A stretch of 64,000 bases of DNA from Micromonospora musae (GCF_003626635.1 NZ_RAZT01000009.1:1-64000), one strand, 5' to 3'. Shown: positions 52,514 through 61,630, counted from the stretch's first letter. Numbers and translations: made by a program. The notes: generated by a model from the letters alone, not told the origin.

Positions 52514-53365
52514 TCAGCGTCGGAGCCGGTAGGTCCGCGTGGCGGTGTCACCGAACACCGCCGACCGCTCCCGCTCGGTCAGCGGCGGCAACGCCTCGGA
52601 GAGCGCGGTGAGCACAGCCTGGTAGTCGGCGGCGAGCCGGCACACCGGCCAGTCGGACCCGAACATCAACCGGTCCGGGCCGAACCGGTCGACCGCCTCG
52701 GTCACGAACGGCCGCAGGTCGGCCACCCGCCACCGGTCCTGGTCCGCCTCGGTCACCAGCCCGGAGAGCTTCGCCGTGACGTTCGGCCGGGCGGCCAGCG
52801 CCGCGATCGGTGCCGCCCACTCGGCCAGCCCGGCGGCGCCGGCGCGGATCCGCGGCTTGCCCAGGTGGTCGAGGACGAACCGCAGCTCGGGAACGTCCCC
52901 GGCGGCCCGGGCCACGGCGGCGAGTTGGTCGACGCGGCACACCACGTCGAGGGCGAGCCCCGCGTCGGCGATGGCGCGCAGGCCACGCCGGACCGGCGGC
53001 CGGTCCAAGTAGTCCGGATCCGTCTCCGCCTGCAGCTGAGGGCGTACGCCGACGAGCAGGTCGCCGCCGGGCAGCCGCCGGTAGCCGGCGATCGTCTCGG
53101 CGAGCCCGGGGTCGGCCGGGTCCACCCAGGCCACCACCCCGGCGATCACGGTGCAGCGCCGCGCGTACCCGAGCAGGAGGCCTGCTTCGTCGGTGTCGCA
53201 GCGGCCGCCCTCCACGAGCACCGTCCGGTCGACGCCGGCGGCCGCCAGTTCCGGCTCCAGCTCCGCCGGACCGAACGAGCGCCGGATCGGGGCGAGTTCG
53301 GGCGCGTCCAGCCAGCGGTAGCCGTCCTCGACCCGCCAGAGGTGGTGGTGCGCGTCGACGATCAC
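52514..53365 (-). CDS. L-fuconolactone hydrolase, amidohydrolase-2 family
   Basis: 283 residues from a GTG overlapping the aldo/keto reductase stop (GTGA). Amidohydrolase-2 fold: N-terminal VDAHHHLWR metal motif, middle FVLDHLGKPRI and terminal RLMFGSDWPVCRLAADY with the catalytic Asp. It belongs to the group of L-fucono-1,5-lactonases and L-rhamnonolactonases. Position next to fucose dehydrogenase and fuconate dehydratase supports opening of L-fuconolactone to L-fuconate. Confidence 0.85.
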   Translation of the reverse strand: MIVDAHHHLWRVEDGYRWLDAPELAPIRRSFGPAELEPELAAAGVDRTVLVEGGRCDTDEAGLLLGYARRCTVIAGVVAWVDPADPGLAETIAGYRRLPGGDLLVGVRPQLQAETDPDYLDRPPVRRGLRAIADAGLALDVVCRVDQLAAVARAAGDVPELRFVLDHLGKPRIRAGAAGLAEWAAPIAALAARPNVTAKLSGLVTEADQDRWRVADLRPFVTEAVDRFGPDRLMFGSDWPVCRLAADYQAVLTALSEALPPLTERERSAVFGDTATRTYRLRR

Positions 53366-54372
53366 GCGGCCACCACCGGGGCCGTGGGCAGAGCGGCGTC
53401 CGGACGCAGCAGCCCCTCGGCGACCAGCTCCGCCCAGAACTCGCCGGGTGGAGGCTCCGCCGCCGCCAGCGCGACGTTGCGCCGGACCTGCTCCGGGTCG
53501 TGCGCGCCGACCACCACCGCGGCGACGGCCGGGTGCGCGGCGGCGAAGGCGAGCGCGGTGGCCGGCAGCGTCGTTCCGTGCCGGGCACAGACCGCGGCGA
53601 TCGCCCGGGCCCGGGTGAGCACCCCGCCCGGCGCCTCGGCGTACTCGTAGGGCAGACCGGGGTGCGGATCGGGCACGGCGAGCAGTCCGCTGTTGAACAC
53701 ACCCGAGTTGAGCACCGAGACTCCGCGTCGCGCACACTCGGGCAGCAGCGTGTCGAGGGCGGGCTGCTCCAGCAGCGTGTACCGGCCGGCGACCATGACC
53801 GCGTCGATCTCGGTCTCGGTGACGAACCGGTGCAGCACCTGGGACTGCTTCGACCCGACGCCGATGGCGCCGACGACACCCTGGGTCCGCAGCTCGTGCA
53901 GCGCCGGATAGGCCTCTTCCAGGGCGGGCGCCTGGTGGTCCTCCGGGTCGTGGATCAGCGCGATGTCGATCCGGTCGAGGCCGAGCCGCAGGAGGCTCGC
54001 CTCCAGGGACCGGTGGATCCCGTCCGCCGTGAAGTCCCACACCCGCCGGTGGTCGGCCGGCACGTGGAAGCCCTCGGGGTCGCGCCGCTCGGAGCCGGAC
54101 CGGTCCGGTACGAGCAGCCGACCCACCTTCGTGCTGACCGCGTACTCCTCGCGCGGCAAGGTGCGCAGCGCGTCGCCGAGCCGGCGCTCGGAGAGGCCGA
54201 GACCGTAGTGGGGTGCGGTGTCGAAGTAGCGGACGCCGCTGTCCCACGCCGCCCGGACGGTGGCGATCGCCTCCGCCTCGCCGATCGGCGTGTAGAGGTT
54301 GCCGAGCTGCGCGCAGCCCAGCCCGACCCGGCTCACGGTCACCCGGGACCGCCCCACCCGGCCCCCGGTCAC
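53362..54372 (-). CDS. L-fucose 1-dehydrogenase, aldo/keto reductase family
   Basis: 336 residues from a GTG overlapping the mutarotase stop. Aldo/keto reductase barrel: VGLGCAQLGNLY, GVRYFDTAPHYGLGLSERRLGDAL with the catalytic Asp and Tyr, VSTKVGRLL with the Lys, IALIHDPEDH with the His. This is the D-threo-aldose/L-fucose dehydrogenase subgroup, which oxidises L-fucose at C1 to the lactone with NAD(P)+. It sits between mutarotase and lactonase genes, matching the order of the reactions. Confidence 0.85.
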   Translation of the reverse strand: MTGGRVGRSRVTVSRVGLGCAQLGNLYTPIGEAEAIATVRAAWDSGVRYFDTAPHYGLGLSERRLGDALRTLPREEYAVSTKVGRLLVPDRSGSERRDPEGFHVPADHRRVWDFTADGIHRSLEASLLRLGLDRIDIALIHDPEDHQAPALEEAYPALHELRTQGVVGAIGVGSKQSQVLHRFVTETEIDAVMVAGRYTLLEQPALDTLLPECARRGVSVLNSGVFNSGLLAVPDPHPGLPYEYAEAPGGVLTRARAIAAVCARHGTTLPATALAFAAAHPAVAAVVVGAHDPEQVRRNVALAAAEPPPGEFWAELVAEGLLRPDAALPTAPVVAA

Positions 54373-54704
54373 GCCGTCGCTCCGCCCGGCGCGGCGGGCA
54401 GCGCCCAGACCAGGGGCAGCCCCGTGTCGGTGCCCGAGTAGTCGTCGGCCACGTCGAGCAGCGTCGCCATCCGGGCCTGCCACTCGATGTTCGCCGGGTG
54501 GTCCCGCAGCTCGTGCCGCATCCGCTGGTAGTCCTCGACCTCCACCAGGTGGAACAGGTCGAGTCCGTCCCGCCAGATCCACCAGCCGTGCACGCCGGCC
54601 GCGCGGATCGCGGTGGCCAGCTCCGCCGGTACGGTCGCGTGGACGTCGTCGTACTCGTCTTCGCGGCCCGGCTTGAGCCGGGTGTGCAGGGCGATCCGTC
54701 GCAT
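54369..54704 (-). CDS. 6-deoxyhexose mutarotase of the RhaM family, serving fucose
   Basis: 111 residues, ATG with GGAAAGGAG upstream. RhaM-like: MRRIALHTRLKPGREDEYDDVHATVP with His at position 22, then GVHGWWIWRDGLDLFHLVEVEDY and IEWQARMATLLDVADDY. It lacks sequence resemblance to the FucU family. In this operon it most likely supplies the anomer used by fucose dehydrogenase. Its stop overlaps the dehydrogenase start. L-rhamnose activity is the alternative, but a separate rhaM is already present. Confidence 0.8.
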   Translation of the reverse strand: MRRIALHTRLKPGREDEYDDVHATVPAELATAIRAAGVHGWWIWRDGLDLFHLVEVEDYQRMRHELRDHPANIEWQARMATLLDVADDYSGTDTGLPLVWALPAAPGGATA

Positions 54705-54760
54705 CGGCGCTCCTTTCCGCTGCCGGTCGGGGCCGCCCACGGCGGCCGGGGCGATGAGCG

Positions 54761-55786
54761 TCAGTCCTGGGCCTTGCCGGAGGTGAGCCGGGCCAGGATC
54801 AGCGCGACCAGGATGATGGCGCCGTAGATGGCCTGGATCCACTGGGCGGAGACCCCGGCGAGGGTCAGGATGTTGTTGATCAGGCCGAGGACGATGACAC
54901 CGCAGAGCGCGCCGAAGAGCGTCCCCTTGCCACCGTCGAGGCTGATCCCGCCGATCACCGCCGCAGCGAAGACCGTGAAGATCATGCCGTCGCCCTGCGC
55001 CGCGGCGACCGAGCCGAGCCGCCCGGTCATCAGCAGACCGGCGAGCGCCGCGAGCAGACCACCGATCATCAGGACCACCCAGACCACCCGGTCGGTACGG
55101 ATGCCGGCGGCCCGGGCCGCGTCGGTGTTCCCGCCGATCGCGTAGACGGAGCGGCCGTGCCGGAAGTAGCCGAGCGCGACGATGCCGACAACGAAGAGGG
55201 TGCCGCTGATCCAGATGGAGGCCGGTACGCCGAGCCACACCGCGCTGCCCAGGTAGAGCACCGAGGGTGGGATGTCGAAGAGGTTCTGCCCACCGGTGAT
55301 CCCGATCTGGAGGCCACGCAGCACGATCAGCATGCCCAGCGTCACGATGAACGCGGAGAGCTTGAACCGCAGGATCAGCAGCCCGTTGAACGCCCCGATC
55401 GCCAGCCCGGTGAGCAGGCAGAGGACGATGGCGAGGCCGGCCGGAAGCTCGGTGCCCAGCCCGTTGCTCGCCGCCGGGATGACCAGCGCGACGGCGAGCG
55501 CCGGAGCCAGACCGATCGTCGACTCTAGCGAGAGGTCGAACTTCCCGGCGATCAGGATGATCGCCTCGGCCAGTACGAGCAGCGCCAGCTCGGTCTGCTG
55601 TTGCAGCACGTTGGTGATGTTGGCGGAGCTGAGGAACACCGGATCGATGAGCGCGCCCACCACGACGAGCAGGAGGATCGCGGGGACGAGCGCGAAGTCC
55701 CGGAGCCGGGCCAGGGGTAACCGACCGCCACCGGGCCGGGTGCCGCCGCTCGTCGGTGGCTTGGCGATCGTCTCGGTGCCGGTCAC
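54761..55786 (-). CDS. Fucose-operon sugar ABC permease
   Basis: 341 residues from a GTG overlapping the ATPase stop (GTGA). RbsC-class permease with about ten membrane segments; ALLVLAEAIILIAGKFDLSLESTIGL and AIGGNTDAARAAGIRTDRVVWVVLMIGG are the conserved segments. It is the only permease in this importer, in contrast to the rhamnose importer with two, so it presumably forms a homodimer. L-fucose uptake is inferred from the surrounding enzymes. Confidence 0.87.
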   Translation of the reverse strand: MTGTETIAKPPTSGGTRPGGGRLPLARLRDFALVPAILLLVVVGALIDPVFLSSANITNVLQQQTELALLVLAEAIILIAGKFDLSLESTIGLAPALAVALVIPAASNGLGTELPAGLAIVLCLLTGLAIGAFNGLLILRFKLSAFIVTLGMLIVLRGLQIGITGGQNLFDIPPSVLYLGSAVWLGVPASIWISGTLFVVGIVALGYFRHGRSVYAIGGNTDAARAAGIRTDRVVWVVLMIGGLLAALAGLLMTGRLGSVAAAQGDGMIFTVFAAAVIGGISLDGGKGTLFGALCGVIVLGLINNILTLAGVSAQWIQAIYGAIILVALILARLTSGKAQD

Positions 55787-57312
55787 TGCTGCTCCACTCC
55801 CTCCACTGCGGACACCAGGTCGGCGTCCGTCCAACCCCGGGGCACGTCCCGGATAACCTCTCCGTGGAACATCACCAGCACCCGGTCGCACGAGCGCAGG
55901 TCGTCCAGTTCGTCGGAGACGACCAGCACGCCGGCGCCTCCGGCCGCGGCCTCGTTGACCGCGCCGAGCAGGGACGCCTTGGACCGGACGTCCACGCCGG
56001 CGGTGGGGCTCACCATCACCAGCGCCTTCGGGTCGTTGGCGAGCGCGCGGGCCAGGACGACCTTCTGGGCGTTGCCGCCGGAGAGGTCGCTGACCGGCTG
56101 GCGCGGCCCGTCGGTCTTGATGTCGTACGTCCGGATCATCCGCTCGGCGGTGGCCTGTTGCCGCGCGGGGGCGATGATCCCGGCGGGGCCGAGCCGGCCG
56201 GCGATCGGCATGGTGGCGTTCTCGGCCACCGACAGCAGCGGCACGAGGCCCTCCCGGTGCCGGTCCTGCGGCAGGTAGCCGAGCCCGGCGGCGATCGCCG
56301 CGGGCACCTGGCCCGGCTTCGGGGTGCTGCCGGCGATGGTCACCGTTCCGGCGTCGGCCCGGCGCAGCCCCGCGATCGTCTCGGCGAGGGCCACCTTGCC
56401 GCTGCTGCCCGAGCCGATGAGCCCGACCAGCTCGCCGGCGCGCACCGTCAGGTCCACCCCGTCGTAGTAGCCGGCGAGGCGCAGGCCGCGTACGTCGAGG
56501 ACCACCGGCGCGGTGGCCGGGACCGGTGGGCGGGAGACGCCCTCGGCGAGCGCTCGGCCCGTCTCGCCGGTCATCGCGGCGACCAGCTCGTCGCGGGAGA
56601 GCGCCTCGACGGGTTCGGTGAGGATGTGCCGCGCGTCGCGCAGCACGGTGACCCGCTGGCAGACCTCGTACACCTCCTGGAGGTGGTGCGAGATGAACAG
56701 GAAGGTGACGCCGCTCGACTGGAGTTCGCGCATCCGGTCGAAGAGCCGGTCGATGGCGGCGGCGTCGAGCTGCGCGGTCGGCTCGTCGAGGATGATGAAC
56801 CGGGCGCCGAACGAGAGCGCTCGGGCGATCTCGACGAGCTGCCGCTGCTCCACGGTGAGCGAACCGGCGAGCGCGGCCGGGTCGACGTCGACGCCGTACC
56901 CGGCGAGCAGGTCGGCGGCGCGGCGGCGCAGACCGCGCCAGTCGATGAGGCCACGGCCGGACTGCCGGTTGAGGAAGAGGTTCTCCGCGACGGTCAGCGT
57001 GGGGATGATCGTGGACTTCTGGTAGACGCAGGCGACCCGCTGCCGCCAGGCGTCCCGGTCCGCGAGCGCCGGCGCCGGTGCGCCGTCGAACCGGATCTCG
57101 CCGCCGTCCGGCCGCTGGAGCCCGGTCAGGATCGACACCAGCGTGGACTTCCCGGCGCCGTTGCGTCCGACCAGCGCGTGGGTCTCCCCGGCGCGTACGG
57201 CGATGCCGGCGGAGTGCAGCGCCACGGTGGCCCCGTACCGCTTCGACACGTCGCGTGCCTCCGCGGCCGGGATCCCGGCCGCGGAGCCCGCGTTCTGTTC
57301 CTGGCTGGTCAT
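55783..57312 (-). CDS. Fucose-operon sugar ABC ATPase (two fused domains)
   Basis: 509 residues from the ATG at 57312, which overlaps the binding-protein stop (TGATG). Domain 1: Walker A GRNGAGKST (49-57), FIILDEPTAQLD. Domain 2: degenerate loop GLIGSGSSGKVAL, signature DLSGGNAQKVVLAR, and a Walker B region reading ALVMVSPTAGVD, in which the usual D-E-P is V-S-P. That change may cripple the second site, where some carbohydrate importers are already asymmetric. It drives the single-permease importer. Confidence 0.87.
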   Translation of the reverse strand: MTSQEQNAGSAAGIPAAEARDVSKRYGATVALHSAGIAVRAGETHALVGRNGAGKSTLVSILTGLQRPDGGEIRFDGAPAPALADRDAWRQRVACVYQKSTIIPTLTVAENLFLNRQSGRGLIDWRGLRRRAADLLAGYGVDVDPAALAGSLTVEQRQLVEIARALSFGARFIILDEPTAQLDAAAIDRLFDRMRELQSSGVTFLFISHHLQEVYEVCQRVTVLRDARHILTEPVEALSRDELVAAMTGETGRALAEGVSRPPVPATAPVVLDVRGLRLAGYYDGVDLTVRAGELVGLIGSGSSGKVALAETIAGLRRADAGTVTIAGSTPKPGQVPAAIAAGLGYLPQDRHREGLVPLLSVAENATMPIAGRLGPAGIIAPARQQATAERMIRTYDIKTDGPRQPVSDLSGGNAQKVVLARALANDPKALVMVSPTAGVDVRSKASLLGAVNEAAAGGAGVLVVSDELDDLRSCDRVLVMFHGEVIRDVPRGWTDADLVSAVEGVEQQ

Positions 57313-58361
57313 CACTTGCCGATCTGGTTTCCCCAGAGCGCCGGGTCGTCGACGTTCTCCTTGGTGACCAGCGGCGCGGCGAGCTGGTCCTCCAGGCCGT
57401 TGCCGATGTCGATGATCGTGCTGTCGTGGTCGGTCGGACCGGCCTGGAAGGTCTTCCCCTCGGCCGCCGCCTTGGCGTAGTAGAGCGCCCACTTGGCGTA
57501 GAGGTCGGCGGGCTGGGAGACCGTGGCGTCGATCTCGCCCTTGCGGATCGCCTCGAACTCCTGCGGGATGCCGTCGTTGGAGACGATGAAGATGTGCTTC
57601 GGGTCGGTCGGCGGGACCAGCAGGTTCTTCGACCGCAGCACCTGCAGCGTCGGCGCCAGGAAGACCCCGCCCGCCTGCATGTAGACGCCCTTGATGTCCG
57701 GGTGCTGGGCGAGCCGGGTCTGGAGCGCGGCGGCCGCTTTGGCGCCCTCCCACTCGGTCGGCTCCTCGAAGATCGTGATCTCCGGGAACTTCGTCTTCAT
57801 GCACTCCGCGAACGCCTCCGAGCGGTCCCGCCCGTTGATCGAGGAGAGCGAGCCCTGGAACTCGATCACCTTGCCCTTGCCGCCGAGCTTCTCGCCGAGG
57901 AACTCGCAGGCCTTCTGCCCGTACGCCCGGTTGTCGGCTCGCACCACCATGAAGACCTTGCCCTTGTCGGGGCGGGTGTCGACCGAGACCACCGGGATCT
58001 TGCGGGACTCCAGGGTGCCCAGGGTGGAGGCGATCGCCCCGGTGTCCTGCGGGGCCATCACGACCGCCTTGGCGCCCTGGCTCACCATCGCCTGCACGTT
58101 CGCCACGAGCTTCGAGACGTCGTTCTGCGAGTTGGTCGGGGACATCAGGTTGACGTCGTACTCGTCGGCGAACTGCGGGACGTACTTGGCGTACGAGTTC
58201 CAGAAGTCGGAGTCGGCGCGGGGCAGGTCGATGCCGATCTGCGGCCCCGATCCGGCCTGGTTCCCCGATCCGCCCGAGGACGAGTCACTACAGGCGACTG
58301 TGGTGAGGGCGAGGATCGCGCCGAGCGCGATCCCGATCGGGGTTCTGACGGTATGTCTCAC
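57312..58361 (-). CDS. Fucose-operon sugar-binding lipoprotein
   Basis: 349 residues from a GTG at 58361 with GGAGGAG upstream. The lipobox is in LALTTVAC. RbsB-type binding protein: QIGIDLPRADSDFWNSYAKYVPQFADEY, GAKAVVMAPQDTGAIASTL, VFMVVRADNRAYGQKACEFL. It presents the sugar to the importer. A candidate FadR-type operator lies 41 bases upstream (58402-58413), in the 75-bp gap after the SDR gene, so the transporter part may have its own regulated promoter. Confidence 0.87.
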   Translation of the reverse strand: MRHTVRTPIGIALGAILALTTVACSDSSSGGSGNQAGSGPQIGIDLPRADSDFWNSYAKYVPQFADEYDVNLMSPTNSQNDVSKLVANVQAMVSQGAKAVVMAPQDTGAIASTLGTLESRKIPVVSVDTRPDKGKVFMVVRADNRAYGQKACEFLGEKLGGKGKVIEFQGSLSSINGRDRSEAFAECMKTKFPEITIFEEPTEWEGAKAAAALQTRLAQHPDIKGVYMQAGGVFLAPTLQVLRSKNLLVPPTDPKHIFIVSNDGIPQEFEAIRKGEIDATVSQPADLYAKWALYYAKAAAEGKTFQAGPTDHDSTIIDIGNGLEDQLAAPLVTKENVDDPALWGNQIGK

Positions 58362-58401
58362 GGTGCTCCTCCATCGGTGGATGCGGTGGGTTTCTCGGTG
58401 C

Positions 58402-58413
58402 ACATCGGAGGTC
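58402..58413. promoter_or_regulatory. FadR-type operator candidate, internal site
   Basis: ACATCGGAGGTC matches all but one position of the corresponding stretch of the perfect palindrome at 61444-61458 (ACATCGGATGTC on the leftward strand). It lies in the only sizeable gap of the fucose operon, just upstream of the binding-protein gene. Confidence 0.5.
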
Positions 58414-58436
58414 CCGGTCGGCTCGGCGCGCCGGGG

Positions 58437-59210
58437 TCAGCCGGGTGGAGGTTCGGGACGCAGCCGCAGCCCGTGCATCCCGCCGTCCACGGCGAGCACG
58501 CTGCCGGTGGTCGCCGCGGCGAGCGGACCCGCCAGGTAGGCGATCGCGGCGGCCACCTCGTCCGCGCTCACGAGACGACCGGTGGGCTGCCGGGCCCGCA
58601 GCGCGGCGAGCTCGCCCGCCGGATCGTCGGCGGCGTCGAGCAGCCGACGTACCCAGGGGGTATCCACCGTCCCGGGGTTCACACAGTTGACCCGGATCCC
58701 CTCCCGCACGTGGTCGGCCGCCATCGCCATGGTGAGCGCCTGCACGGCACCCTTGCTGGCGCTGTAGAGCGCCCGTTGCGGCAGGCCCGCCGAGGCGGCG
58801 ATGGAGCAGGTGTTCACGATCGCCGCGTGCGCCGAGGCGCGCAGGTGCGGCAGCGCGGCCCGGGTCACCCGGGCGATCCCGACCACGTTGACGTCGAGCA
58901 CCCGGTGCCACTCCTCGTCGGAGTTCTCCTCGACGCTGCCGCGCGCGCCGATCCCGGCGTTGTTGACCAGTACGTCGATGCCGCCCAGCGCGTCCGCGGC
59001 GGCGGCGACCGCCGCCCGGACGCTGCCGTCGTCGCGCACGTCGGCGGCGAGCCCGAGCAGCGGAGAAGGCACGCTCTCCGCGTTCAGGTCGAGGCACGCC
59101 ACCCGGGCGCCACGCTCGGCGAGCAGGGTCGCGGTCGCCAGGCCGATGCCGGACGCCCCGCCCGTCACCACCGCCGCCAGGCCGGCGAACTCGTTCCGGT
59201 CGGCGCTCAC
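58437..59210 (-). CDS. 2-keto-3-deoxy-L-fuconate 4-dehydrogenase (SDR)
   Basis: 257 residues from a GTG overlapping the fuconate dehydratase stop (GTGA). Classical SDR: VVTGGASGIGLATATLLAERGA, Asp for NAD preference in ACLDLN, LVNNAGIGARG, and the Ser-Tyr-Lys site in CSIAASAGLPQRALYSASKGA. In the known non-phosphorylating fucose route this step makes 2,4-diketo-3-deoxy-L-fuconate. The gene order dehydratase-SDR-hydrolase supports it. Fucose 1-dehydrogenase is the alternative role, but the aldo/keto reductase fits that better. Confidence 0.82.
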   Translation of the reverse strand: MSADRNEFAGLAAVVTGGASGIGLATATLLAERGARVACLDLNAESVPSPLLGLAADVRDDGSVRAAVAAAADALGGIDVLVNNAGIGARGSVEENSDEEWHRVLDVNVVGIARVTRAALPHLRASAHAAIVNTCSIAASAGLPQRALYSASKGAVQALTMAMAADHVREGIRVNCVNPGTVDTPWVRRLLDAADDPAGELAALRARQPTGRLVSADEVAAAIAYLAGPLAAATTGSVLAVDGGMHGLRLRPEPPPG

Positions 59211-60571
59211 CGGGCCACCTCCGCTCCGGGCCGTCGCGGCGTCGCGGGTCCTCGAACCGGTTCCGGCTCGGCGGACGCCCCCGACCAGACGGGACCGTCC
59301 GGGTACGCGTAGTCGGCGAGCGTGCGGGGCCGGATGGTCGCGCTGAAGCCGGGCGCGGTCGGTGCGACGTACCGGCCGTCGCGGATCACCACCGGGTCGA
59401 CGAAGTGCTCGTGCAGGTGGTCGACGTACTCGATGACCCGGTCGGTGAGCTCGCCGGAGACCGCCACGAAGTCGAACATGGACAGGTGTTGCACCAGCTC
59501 GCAGAGCCCCACCCCGCCGGCGTGCGGGCAGACCGGCACGCCGAACTTCGCAGCCAGCAGCAGGATCGCGAGGTTCTCGTTGACGCCCGCGACACGGGTC
59601 GCGTCGATCTGCACGTACGAGACCGCGTCGAGCTGGAGCAGCTGCTTGAAGAGCACCCGGTTGGCGATGTGCTCGCCGGTGGCGACCCGCATCGGGGCCA
59701 GCTCCCGGGCGATCGTGGCGTGCCCGAGCACGTCGTCGGGGCTCGTCGGCTCCTCGATCCAGTGCGGGTCGAAGCGGGCCAGCTCGCGCATCCAGGTGAT
59801 GGCCGTCGGCACGTCCCAGCGCTGGTTGGCGTCGACCGCGATGGGGAAGTCCGGCCCGCACGCCTGCCGGGCGATGGTCATCCGCCGGATGTCGTCGGCG
59901 AGGTCGGCGCCGACCTTCAGCTTGATCTGGCCGAACCCGTCGGCGACCGCCTCCTTGCAGAGCCGGCGCAGCTTGTCGTCGTCGTAGCCGAGCCAGCCGG
60001 GTGAGGTGGTGTACGCGGGAAAGCCGGAGCGCAGCAGGTGTTCCTCGCGCTCGGCCCGGCCCGGCTGCGCCGCCCGCAGGATCCGCAGCGCCTCGTCCCG
60101 GGTGAGCGCGTCGTCGAGGTAGCGGAAGTCCACGAGGTCGACGAGCTCCTCCGGGCTCAGCCGGCTCAGCAGCCGCCACAGCGGCAGCCCCTCCCGTTTG
60201 GCCCGCAGGTCCCACAGCGCGTTGACGACCGCCGCGATCGCCATGTGCATGACGCCCTTCTCCGGGCCCAGCCACCGCAGCTGCGAGTCGTGCACGAGTT
60301 CCCGCCAGAAGCCACCGAGGTCGGCGAGGATCGTCGCCACCGGTCGGCCCACCAGGTACGGGCGCAGCGACGCGATGGCGGCGGCCTGGACGTCGTTGCC
60401 GCGTCCGATGGTGAAGGCGAACCCGTGCCCCTCGTGGCCGTCGCCGGAGTCGGTGCGCAGCACCACGTACGCGGCCGAGTAGTCCGGGTCGGGGTTCATG
60501 GCGTCGGAGCCGTCCAGCGCCCGCGAGGTCGGGAAGCGGATGTCGGAGATGTCCAGCTCGGTGAAGATCAT
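59207..60571 (-). CDS. fucD: L-fuconate dehydratase (enolase superfamily)
   Basis: 454 residues, ATG overlapping the hydrolase stop. The N-terminus FPTSRALDGSDAMNPDPDYSAAYVVLRT is close to the characterised Xanthomonas FucD. Active-site residues fall almost exactly at the known numbers: K217-L-K219, metal ligands D247 (VDANQRWD), E273 (WIEEPTSPDD) and E300 (TGEH), and H350 (PHAGGVGLCE). It removes water from L-fuconate to give 2-keto-3-deoxy-L-fuconate using Mg2+. This gene is the firmest evidence that the operon handles L-fucose rather than L-rhamnose. Confidence 0.94.
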   Translation of the reverse strand: MIFTELDISDIRFPTSRALDGSDAMNPDPDYSAAYVVLRTDSGDGHEGHGFAFTIGRGNDVQAAAIASLRPYLVGRPVATILADLGGFWRELVHDSQLRWLGPEKGVMHMAIAAVVNALWDLRAKREGLPLWRLLSRLSPEELVDLVDFRYLDDALTRDEALRILRAAQPGRAEREEHLLRSGFPAYTTSPGWLGYDDDKLRRLCKEAVADGFGQIKLKVGADLADDIRRMTIARQACGPDFPIAVDANQRWDVPTAITWMRELARFDPHWIEEPTSPDDVLGHATIARELAPMRVATGEHIANRVLFKQLLQLDAVSYVQIDATRVAGVNENLAILLLAAKFGVPVCPHAGGVGLCELVQHLSMFDFVAVSGELTDRVIEYVDHLHEHFVDPVVIRDGRYVAPTAPGFSATIRPRTLADYAYPDGPVWSGASAEPEPVRGPATPRRPGAEVAR

Positions 60572-61416
60572 GCCTGGGCCACCACCTGACGCTGCCGGCC
60601 CAGCCCGTCGATCTCCACCTCGACGACGTCACCCGCCGTCAGGTACGGCTTCGGGTCCGGCTGACCGAGGGCGACCCCGGCGGGCGTTCCGGTGTTGATG
60701 ACGTCCCCCGGGTGCAGCACCATGAAGTGGCTCAGGTAGCGGACGATCTCGGCCACCGGGAAGACCATGTCCTTCGTGCTGCCGTCCTGCCGGGGCGTGC
60801 CGTTGACCCAGAGGCGCAGCCGCAGGTCCTGCGGGTCCGGGACCTCGTCGGCGGTCACCAGGAGGGGGCCGAACGGGTTGAAGGTCTCGCAGGACTTGCC
60901 CTTGTCCCACTGGCCGCCGCGCTCGAGCTGGAACTCCCGCTCGGAGACGTCGTTGGCGATGGCGTACCCGGCGACGCAGGCCAGCGCCGCCTCGGTGTCG
61001 GCGAGGTAGCGTGCCGGCCGGCCGATGACGACCGCGAGCTCGACCTCCCAGTCCGTCTTGGTGCTGCCCCGGGGGATCAGGACGGGATCGTCGGGGCCGA
61101 CGACGGTGTCGGGCGCCTTCAGGAACACCACCGGTTCGGCGGGCAGTGGCGCGCCGGTCTCGGCGGCGTGGTCCCGGTAGTTCAGCCCGATGCAGACGAT
61201 CTTGCCGGGGTGCAGCGGCGGCCCCACTCGCAGGCCGGTGCGGTCCAGCACCGGCAGCTCGTCCACCGCGATCGAGGAGAGCCGGGAGAGCCCGTCGTCC
61301 GCCAGGAAGGCGGCGTCGAGGTCGTCGATCACCCCACGGAGGTCGCGTATCCGTCCGGTCTCGTCCAGCAGCGCCGGGGTTTCCCGACCCGGCGCACCCA
61401 CCCGCAACAACCTCAC
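60568..61416 (-). CDS. 2,4-diketo-3-deoxy-L-fuconate hydrolase (FAH family)
   Basis: 282 residues from a GTG at 61416 with GGGGAG upstream. Fumarylacetoacetate-hydrolase fold: GKIVCIGLNYRDHAAETG, FLKAPDTVVGPDDPVLIP, metal ligands in TDWEVELAVVIGR, SEREFQLERGGQWDKGKSCETFNPFGP and GDVINTGTPAGVALG. It cleaves the diketo acid to pyruvate and L-lactate, completing the pathway. It is the first gene of the fucose operon; its start codon overlaps no other gene and the promoter/operator lies 38-66 bases upstream. Confidence 0.87.
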   Translation of the reverse strand: MRLLRVGAPGRETPALLDETGRIRDLRGVIDDLDAAFLADDGLSRLSSIAVDELPVLDRTGLRVGPPLHPGKIVCIGLNYRDHAAETGAPLPAEPVVFLKAPDTVVGPDDPVLIPRGSTKTDWEVELAVVIGRPARYLADTEAALACVAGYAIANDVSEREFQLERGGQWDKGKSCETFNPFGPLLVTADEVPDPQDLRLRLWVNGTPRQDGSTKDMVFPVAEIVRYLSHFMVLHPGDVINTGTPAGVALGQPDPKPYLTAGDVVEVEIDGLGRQRQVVAQA

Positions 61417-61443
61417 GCGTCGCTCCCCAGTACCAGTGCAGCA

Positions 61444-61458
61444 AGACATCCGATGTCT
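61444..61458. promoter_or_regulatory. FadR-type operator of the fucose operon
   Basis: AGACATC-C-GATGTCT is a perfect 7+1+7 palindrome. It overlaps the -10 box of the leftward promoter and lies 28-42 bases from the first start codon. GntR/FadR-family repressors typically bind short palindromes of this size. Partial matches occur at 61631-61641 and 58402-58413. Confidence 0.75.
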
Positions 61459-61482
61459 ATCAGTGACTGGGGCGCTTCACAA
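61454..61482 (-). promoter_or_regulatory. Promoter of the fucose operon
   Basis: On the leftward strand TTGTGA (61477-61482) and TAGACA (61454-61459) are separated by 17 bases. The operator palindrome covers the -10 box. The whole 61417-61720 intergenic region is clearly less GC-rich than its neighbours, with no gene visible. Confidence 0.55.
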
Positions 61483-61630
61483 GACCGTGTCATCGACGAA
61501 GACCGTCCTGATAGTACGGAACGGGTAGCTAACTCCCGCTTGTCGCACTGTCGAAGGGCTGTGTGCCGACGTTTATCGATGAGGTCAAGTGCTTGTTGTG
61601 CCGGGCCGTCCTTTGTAGCCTCGGCGTGAA

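Noticed and set aside
54369..54704. Assignment as a second rhaM for rhamnose
   Set aside because: It lies inside the fucose operon with overlapping neighbours and a separate rhaM exists in the rhamnose operon; a fucose role is more economical.
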